From Lamellibrachia columna (taxonomy: Eukaryota; Annelida; Polychaeta; Sabellida; Siboglinidae): a stretch of 64,000 nucleotides of DNA. The stretch covers positions 913,095 through 977,094 of the forward strand of contig OY759263.1 in the NCBI GenBank assembly GCA_963662155.1. Reading direction: 5' to 3'. Positions 54,801-63,800 of the stretch are shown piece after piece. The number at the start of each line of letters is the position of its first letter. The stretch's first letter is position 1. The translations under genes and the position numbers were made by a program. The notes below the pieces were generated by a model that had not been told where the DNA came from, did no database searches, and saw only the letters and a list, made by a program, of their open reading frames with translations.

Positions 54801-57800
54801 AACGACATTATGCCGTTTGGTCGAAAGCAAGTGGACGGTTACGGTACTGGGAGGCCACGAAAGCTTGCATCATTGCAGTTAGCGTGCGATGCGAAGGCAT
54901 CGAGGGTTGAATACGCCAATGAACCTGCGGCGACAACTTCGTCTTCGACCATGGTGCCAGCGAGAATGGCACGCAGTGTAAGTTTAACTTCTGATATTTC
55001 ATATGTTCACAAAGATAATGCATATGATTCAGATTTATATACATTTGTGTTTTATCCAAACATCGTTAGCCTTTGTGGCATAACTATTACTGTATAAACG
55101 ATTTGACGCTGATCTAGTTCATGCTGTTGATGTTCGTGGTTGTGTTGACATTCAGGCCCAGGGGCCATCCAGGCACACCAGAGGCAGAGTTGTGACTATG
55201 GTTTATTATATTACTACAACTTGCCTTGGTAATTATCGTATACATAGCCTATATACACACATGCGCACGCACGGGTTGTGTAATATGTGGCAAGTTATTG
55301 GCAATGCCAATAAAGGGGAGCTTTTGTTGTTGAACATTCAATGCCGTACCCCTGCATACGTAGTAAGGGGGGAGCTTTTGTTGTTGAACATTCAATGCCG
55401 TACCCCTGCATACGTAGTAAGGGGGGAGCTTTTGTTGTTGAACATTCAATGCCGTACCCCTGCATACGTAGTAAGGGGGGAGCTTTTGTTGTTGAACATT
55501 CAATGCCGCACCCCTGCATACGTAGTAAGGGGGGAGCTTTTGTTGTTGAACATTCAATGCCGCACCCCTGCATACGTAGTAAGGGGGGAGCTTTTGTTGT
55601 TGAACATTCAATGCCGCACCCCTGCATACGTAGTAAGGGGGGAGCTTTTGTTGTTGAACATTCAATGCCGCACCCCTGCATACGTAGTAAGGGGGGAGCT
55701 TTTGTTGTTGAACATTCAATGCCGCACCCCTGCATACGTAGTAAGGGGGGAGCTTTTGTTGTTGAACATTCAATGCCGCACCCCTGCATACGTAGTAAGG
55801 GGGGAGCTTTTGTTGTTGAACATTCAATGCCGTACCCCTGCATACGTAGTAAGGGGGGAGCTTTTGTTGTTGAACATTCAATGCCGTACCCCTGCATACG
55901 TAGTAAGGGGGGAGCTTTTGTTGTTGAACATTCAATGCCGTACCCCTGCATACGTAGTAAGGGGGGAGCTTTTGTTGTTGAACATTCAACGCCGTACCCC
56001 TGCATACGTAGTAAGGGGGGAGCTTTTGTTGTTGAACATTCAACGCCGTACCCCTGCATACGTAGTAAGGGGGGAGCTTTTGTTGTTGAACATTCAATGC
56101 CGTACCCCTGCATACGTAGTAAGGGGGGAGCTTTTGTTGTTGAACATTCAATGCCGTACCCCTGCATACGTAGTAAGGGGGGAGGAGCTTTTGTTGTTGA
56201 ACATTCAATGCCGTACCCCTGCATACGTAGTAAGGGGGGAGCTTTTGTTGTTGAACATTCAATGCCGTACCCCTGCATACGTAGTAAGGGGGGGAGCTTT
56301 TGTTGTTGAGCATTCAATGCCGTACCCCTGCATACGTAGTAAGGGGGGAGCTTTTGTTGTTGAACATTCAATGCCGTACCCCTGCATACGTAGTAAAGGG
56401 GGAGCTTTTGTTGTTGAACATTCAATGCCGTACCCCTGCATACGTAGTAAGGGGGGAGCTTTTGTTGTTGAGCATTCAATGCCGTAACCCTGCATACGTA
56501 GTAAGGGGGGAGCTTTTGTTGTTGAACATTCAATGCCGTACCCCTGCATACATAGTAAAGGGGGAGCTTTTGTTGTTGAACATTCAATGCCGTACCCCTG
56601 CATACGTAGTAAGGGGGGAGCTTTTGTTGTTGAGCATGTCTGGCATACTTTTTTGTTCATGAAATACATTTAGATTGTGTATTTTTTCCAGGCATCAAAG
56701 CGGCCATCAACAGCACCAGTTGATCCGTCTCGGAGACTGTCTGTCACTGAACGGAAGTTTGGTTATACAGATCTTCTGGAGGAGATAGGTGTCCCACAAT
56801 TCCTGGTTGTGGATGAGACAGATGCTGATGGAGATCTTTCAACAGTACTTGTATGCTGTGCCTCGAGACTTTCTGCACCAGTTGCGACAAGGTCATCAAT
56901 GCAACTCTGTCATCAGACTGTATCGATGGGACTCAGGCGAGAGTCTGTGCGGCAAGTGCAGGCCAGCACGTCGGGCACGAAAGGTTGCTCGAACAGCGAC
57001 TCGAGATGAATCCACCTATGCACCTGGGGCGTTTTAGGGATTTTGCTGTGCTCCAGTGAACTTTACGTATGCTCCAGTGAACTTTACGTATGCTCCAGTG
57101 AACTTTATTTGTATGAACTATGGACTGGTGTGGTATTTTTCAGACGTTTTTCTGTTTGGTACATTTATTGTGATAAGTTGCTTAGTTTGTCAAATATTTT
57201 TAGTATTTTACAATGCTAATGACTCTGAACTTTGCCTTTTGATAGATTATACATTCAGTAATGTATATGCAAAGTTTCAATCATCTAGGTTGCTTTTCAG
57301 ATGTTGAAATGTATGTACCAATGTACATAAACTTTGAATGCAATTTTTTCAAAAACATGTTTTCCCTCACACCTACTGCCTTCCGTGTCACTTATCTCAG
57401 CTATTGTTTGATAGAATTGTTTGAAACTTTCTACAGTGTTTCTTGATAGTATGCTCTTGAAAACTGTGTAGTCACTTTTTTAGAAAACATTACCTATATT
57501 TTATATAATGAACCATCAATGTAACATTTCATGATGAAAAAATACATTCAGGTGTAAAAAAAATCATGAAAACAAGTTTTTTGAAAACTGGGAAAGTCAA
57601 CTGACTGTTTTCATTGGGGTTATGTGGAAGAACTACACACCAAATTTGAGTCCTCTAAATCCAATGGTTACTGATATAAGTCGCACTCAACATTCAATCC
57701 AGGATGGCTGCATACCGTGGGAAAATCTGTACGAATCTGTCTGAAAAAAGCATTACTGTTACCTGAACTTGTAATCTATGAAGGTTTCAGCTCTGTAGGT

Positions 57801-60800
57801 TCAGTGATAATGAAATAAGAAAATTAAATGTGTTTAGACCCAAGCAATGCCTTAACAAATATGTTCTTTTTTGGAAAACATCACTAAGTGGCTAGACGAG
57901 GAATCACCAGTAGATATTATATACTTAGATTTTCAAAAAGCTTTTGCCAAAGTACCAGATCAAAGATTACTACTTAAATTAAAAACCCATTGTATCGGGG
58001 ATGACATAATCGACTGGATAGAACAATGACTGACTGACAGTAGTAGATGGGGAGGTTTCAAACTGGAAATCAGTTTTGAGTGGGGTACCGCAAGGATTAG
58101 TATTAGGACCATTATTATTAATATATATCAATGACTTGGACGATAATATAACCAGCAACGTACTGAAATTTACGGATGACACAAAAGTGTTTAGAAAGTT
58201 TAAGGCTGATGGTGATAAAAAACATTTACAAAATGATCTACACACATTAGATAAATGGTCTGAAAAATGGCAGATGATGTTAAATTTTGGGAAATGTAAA
58301 TGCCTACATACAGGACATGGGAACTTGGATGTAAACTATAAAATGGGAGATACTGTTCTGGGTACTACTGTAAAAGAAAATGACTTAGGAGTCACAATAA
58401 GCGCTGATATGAAAGTTTCAGAGCAGTGTGGTATAGATAGGATATAGATACTCTTGAAAGAATACAGAGGAGAGCAACTAAAATTATTCCAGAACTGAGA
58501 GACCGTAGTTATGAAGAACGATTAAAAGAATGTGGCTTAACAACTCTAGAGACAAGGATTTTAAGAGGAGATCAAATTCAAGTTTTTAAGATATTGAATG
58601 GTTCAGTGTCTGAGCCACTGGTTCAGTAACTGAGGCACTGACGTAAATCAACAGGTCAGACAGAGCCTGCACATGAATCAGTGCACTTTCTGGTAACTTT
58701 AATACACATTTCAGCACAAATGTTTACATATATACAAGGTTCAGCTCATCCAGTGTCTGTGAAGGTTCAGCTCATCCACTGTCTGTGAAGGTTCAACTCA
58801 TCCAGTGTCTGTGAAGGTTCAACTCATCCAGTCTCTGTGAAGGTTCAACTCATCCAGTCTCTGTGAAGGTTCAACTCATCCAATGTCTGTGAAGGTTCAA
58901 CTCATCCAGTGTCTGTGAAGGTTCAACTCATCCAGTGTCTGTGAAGGTTCAGCTCATCCAATGTCTGTGAAGGTTCAGCTCATCCAGTGTCTGTGAAGGT
59001 TCAACTCATCCAGTGTCTGTGAAGGTTCAACTCATCCAGTGTCTGTGAAGGTTCAACTCATCCAGTCTCTGTGAAGGTTCAACTCATCCAATGTCTGTGA
59101 AGGTTCAACTCATCCAGTGTCTGTGAAGGTTCAACTCATCCAGTGTCTGTGAAGGTTCAACTCATCCAGTCTCTGTGAAGGTTCAACTCATCCAATGTCT
59201 GTGAAGGTTCAACTCATCCAGTGTCTGTGAAGGTTCAACTCATCCAGTGTCTGTGAAGGTTCAACTCATCCAGTGTCTGTGAAGGTTCAACTCATCCAGT
59301 CTCTGTGAAGGTTCAACTCATCCAATGTCTGTGAAGGTTCAACTCATCCAGTGTCTGTGAAGGTTCAACTCATCCAGTGTCTGTGAAGGTTCAACTCATG
59401 CAGTGTCTGTGAAGGTTCAACTCATCCAGTGTCTGTGAAGGTTTAGCTCATCCAGTGTCTGTGAAGGTTACGCTCATCCAGTGTCTGTGAAGGTTCAACT
59501 CATCCAATGTCTGTGAAGGTTCAACTCATCCAGTGTCTGTGAAGGTCAACTCATCCAGTGTCTGTGAAGATTCAGCTCATCCAGTGTCTGTGAAGATTCA
59601 GCTCATCCAGTGTCTGTGAAGGTTACGCTCATCCAGTGTCTGTGAAGGTTCAACTCATCCAGTGTCTTTGAAGGTTCAACTCATCCAGTGTCTGTGAAGG
59701 TTCAACTCATCCAGTGTCTGTGAAGGTTCAACTCATCCAGTGTCTGTGAAGGTTCAACTCATCCAGTGTCTGTGAAGGTTCAACTCATCCGGTGTCTGTG
59801 AAGGTTCAGCTCATCCAGTGTCTGTGAAGGTTCAACTCATCCAGTGTCTGTGAAAGTTCAACTCATCCAGTGTCTGTGAAGGTTCAACTCATCCAGTGTC
59901 TGTGAAGGTTCAGCTCATCCAGTGTCTGTGAAGGTTCAACTCATCCAGTGTCTGTGAAGGTTCAGCTCATCCAGTGTCTGTGAAGGTTACGCTCATCCAG
60001 TGTCTGTGAAGGTTCAACTCATCCAATGTCTGTGAAGGTTCAACTCATCCAGTGTCTGTGAAGGTTCAACTCATCCAGTGTCTGTGAAGGTTCAACTCAT
60101 GCAGTGTCTGTGAAGGTTCAACTCATCCAGTGTCTGTGAAGGTTCAACTCATCCAGTGTCTGTGAAGGTTTAGCTCATCCAGTGTCTGTGAAGGTTACGC
60201 TCATCCAGTGTCTGTGAAGGTTCAACTCATCCAATGTCTGTGAAGGTTCAACTCATCCAGTGTCTGTGAAGGTCAACTCATCCAGTGTCTGTGAAGATTC
60301 AGCTCATCCAGTGTCTGTGAAGATTCAGCTCATCCAGTGTCTGTGAAGGTTACGCTCATCCAGTGTCTGTGAAGGTTCAACTCATCCAGTGTCTTTGAAG
60401 GTTCAACTCATCCAGTGTCTGTGAAGGTTCAACTCATCCAGTGTCTGTGAAGGTTCAACTCATCCAGTGTCTGTGAAGGTTCAACTCATCCAGTGTCTGT
60501 GAAGGTTCAACTCATCCGGTGTCTGTGAAGGTTCAGCTCATCCAGTGTCTGTGAAGGTTCAACTCATCCAGTGTCTGTGAAAGTTCAACTCATCCAGTGT
60601 CTGTGAAGGTTCAACTCATCCAGTGTCTGTGAAGGTTCAGCTCATCCAGTGTCTGTGAAGGTTCAACTCATCCAGTGTCTGTGAAGGTTCAGCTCATCCA
60701 GTGTCTGTGAAGGTTACGCTCATCCAGTGTCTGTGAAGGTTCAACTCATCCAATGTCTGTGAAGGTTCAACTCATCCAGTGTCTGTGAAGGTTACGCTCA

Positions 60801-63800
60801 TCCAGTGTCTGTGAAGGTTCAACTCATCCAGTGTCTTTGAAGGTTCAACTCATCCAGTGTCTTTGAAGGTTCAACTCATCCAGTGTCTTTGAAGGTTCAA
60901 CTCATCCAGTGTCTGTGAAGGTTCAACTCATCCAGTGTCTGTGAAGGTTCAACTCATCCAGTGTCTGTGAAGGTTCAACTCATCCAGTGTCTGTGAAGGT
61001 TCAACTCATCCAGTGTCTGTGAAGGTTCAGCTCATCCAGTGTCTGTGAAGGTTCAACTCATCCAGTGTCTGTGAAGGTTCAACTCATCCAATGTCTGTGA
61101 AGTTTCAACTCATCCAGTGTCTGTGAAGGTTCAGCTCATCCAGTGTCTGTGAAGGTTCAACTCATCCAGTGTCTGTGAAGGTTTAGCTCATCCAATGTCT
61201 GTGAAGGTTCAGCTCATCCAGTGTCTGTGAAGGTTCAGCTCATCCAATGTCTGTGAAGGTTCAACTCATCCAGTGTCTGTGAAGGTTCAGCTCATCCAAT
61301 GTCTGTGAAGGTTCAACTCATCCAGTGTCTGTGAAGGTTCAGCTCATCCAGTGTCTGTGAAGGTTCAGCTCATCCGGGCTGTGCTGAATATAATATGGAC
61401 AAACCTGTTGTTTTTCTGCAGTTATTTTTACTAGTTTACCTTCAAACTAATAACATTCATAAAACTAATATCACTGTTTAGGTAGCTTGGGTAGCTACCG
61501 TATCAGTTAATTTTTTTCCTCAACATGCTAGGAAATATTGAACTGAACGTTGACACTGCAAATAATCATGCTGCACTAACGTTGTATTTCACCAATCCAT
61601 CCTTTAAAGAACCAGTCCTTTTGGACATCCCACTGATTTTTTGGAAATGCTGATGATGTTTCCATAGTAATGATCCCGTGCTCTTCGAGTCAACTCGCAC
61701 TTCATGTCGCTATAAACTTGTTCGCTGTGAACGTCTGGTTTCTGTGATTCCAGTACACTGCAGTACGATGCCTGCCTAACTTTATCATGTTCTTAATCTT
61801 GGAAATATCAGTGCTATTTTGTTTTATTCTCCCTAGCTTATTCATCCATCTGTTTTATTCTCCCCAGCTTATTCATCCATCTGTTTCATTCTCCTTAGCT
61901 TATTCATCCATCTGGTTTATTCTCTCCAGCTTATTCATCCATCTGTTTTATTCTCCCCAGCTTATTCATCCATCTGTTTTATTCTCCCCAGCTTATTCAT
62001 CCATCTGTTTTATTCTCCCCAGCTTATTCATCCATCTGTTTTATTCTCCCCAGCTTATTCATTCATCTGTTTTATTCTCCCCAGCTTATTCATCCATCTG
62101 TTTTATTCTCCCTAGCTTATTCATCCATCTGTTTCATTCTCCTTAGCTTATTCATTCATCTGTTTTATTCTCCCCAGCTTATTCATCCATCTGTTTTATT
62201 CTCCCCAGCTTATTCATCCATCTGTTTTATTCTCCCCAGCTTATTCATCCATCTGTTTTATTCTCCCCAGCTTATTCATCCATCTGTTTTATTCTCCCCA
62301 GCTTATTCATCCATCTGTTTTATTCTCCCCAGCTTATTCATTCATCTGTTAACAACTTTAACACTGAATATGCTGATGCGCCTCGTGTTCATATTGTTAT
62401 GTAGAGCGAGTGGTGTGACTTGTCTGTCATAGGTTTGACTGGTGCAGCGTGCCAAAGAAGAACAAGGGCGTCCCCCTCGACTGCTACAACAGGTGAGAGC
62501 TCACATCTTAACTTATCTTGTCTCTTGGATCCATAGCATTATCTTCACCAGCAACACAGCTCGGTCCTATAATATAGACTGTATAATGATCCATAACAAT
62601 GTCTACACCAGCAACATCAGCTCAGCCATATAGTAGAATGTATAAGGATCCATAACAATGTCTGCAACATCAGCTCAGCCATATAGTAGAATGTATAAGG
62701 ATCCATAACAATGTCTATCTTGCTACTTTGTGCCTTGGGCCACAATGTGTCTGGGCCACAATGTGTCTGGGCCACAATGAATGTATTGCTGGTGTTGTTC
62801 TGTCCCAGGATTTCTGGCGTTCTGTGGACGAATGACAAGTTTCAAGTGAGCACCAACAAGTTGACTTTCATTGACCTTGAACTGCGGCTTCGAGACAAGA
62901 ACACAACCTATGGAAGGATTCTGGGTAAAAATGTAAGTAATTGTTTTAACAATGGAATTGATCTGGTACAAATAGTTATGTAACTGAAAATATATTTGTT
63001 ATTCTTAATTTTTCAGTTGATATATGTCGGTGTGAGACAGCTTCGATAGGTCCAACACACCTCCGTGCCACATCTCGGCAACCTTGCCACAGATCATTTA
63101 CCATGTTTACAACATGCCATTTGTGTGACATGAAGGCAAAACTATATTATTATTATTATTTTTTGCATATTGGTAACCATGGTAACAACTTAAGTATATC
63201 ATTGGTCATGCATAAACAAGGAAGTCTTGCTCCAAGATGCAATGATTCAGTTGAAACAACCCTAAACCACCCAGTGTGAGTCTGGTTACACTGGGTGTTG
63301 TATTGCTGTGAGCCTGGTTACACCAGGTGTTGTGTTGCAGTTAGTCTGGTTACACCGGGTGTTGTGTTGCAATGAGTCTGGTTACACTGGATGTTGTGTT
63401 GCAGTGAATCTGGTTGCATCAGGTGTTGTGTTGCAGTGAGTCTGGTTACACCGGGTGTTGTGTTTCTGTGAGTCTGGTTACACCGGGTGTTGTGTTAATG
63501 TGAGTCTGGTTACACCAGGTATTGTGTTGACATGGGTCTTGTTACACCAGGTGTTGTGTTGACGTGGGTCTTGTTACACCGGGTGTTGTGTTGACATGGG
63601 TCTTGTTACACCTGGTGTTGTGTTGACGTGGGTCTTGTTACACCGGGTGTTGTGTTGACGTGGGTCTTGTTACACCTGGTGTTGTGTTGACGTGGGTCTT
63701 GTTACACCGGGTGTTGTGTTGACGTGGGTCTTGTTACACCTGGTGTTGTGTTGACGTGGGTCTTGTTACACCTGGTGTTGTGTTGACGTGGGTCTTGTTA

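Larger units (their letters stand above)
54238..57850 (+). mobile_element. 3.6-kb insertion nested in the LINE, unknown class
   Basis: The LINE reads ...CATG-CTTAAC on the left and CTTAAC-AAATATG on the right. The sister copy has a single CATGCTTAACAAATATG, so CTTAAC (54232-54237 and 57851-57856) is a target-site duplication, or TTAA if counted strictly. The ends share an imperfect inverted block CTYGGGTC (left GAGACTCGGGTC; right reversed ATTGCTTGGGTC). Inside are a promoter-like region, a short possible gene and a 54-bp minisatellite. No transposase was recognised. A TTAA target would suggest a piggyBac-like element, but the ends are not the usual ones. Confidence 0.7.
51896..58602 (+). mobile_element. 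CR1/jockey-type LINE split by a nested insertion
   Basis: Same family as 17325-20285. Parts: ORF1-like SGNH segment (51940-52360), endonuclease (52431-53310), linker and RT start (53310-54237), the nested insertion (54238-57850), and RT remainder (57851-58602). Numerous stops, frameshifts and a deletion near 58437 make it dead. The 3' end is cut off by a 26-bp minisatellite. Confidence 0.88.

Noticed and set aside
55192..56669. About 430-codon frames on both strands
   Set aside because: 54-bp minisatellite; the unit is a multiple of three and stop-free.
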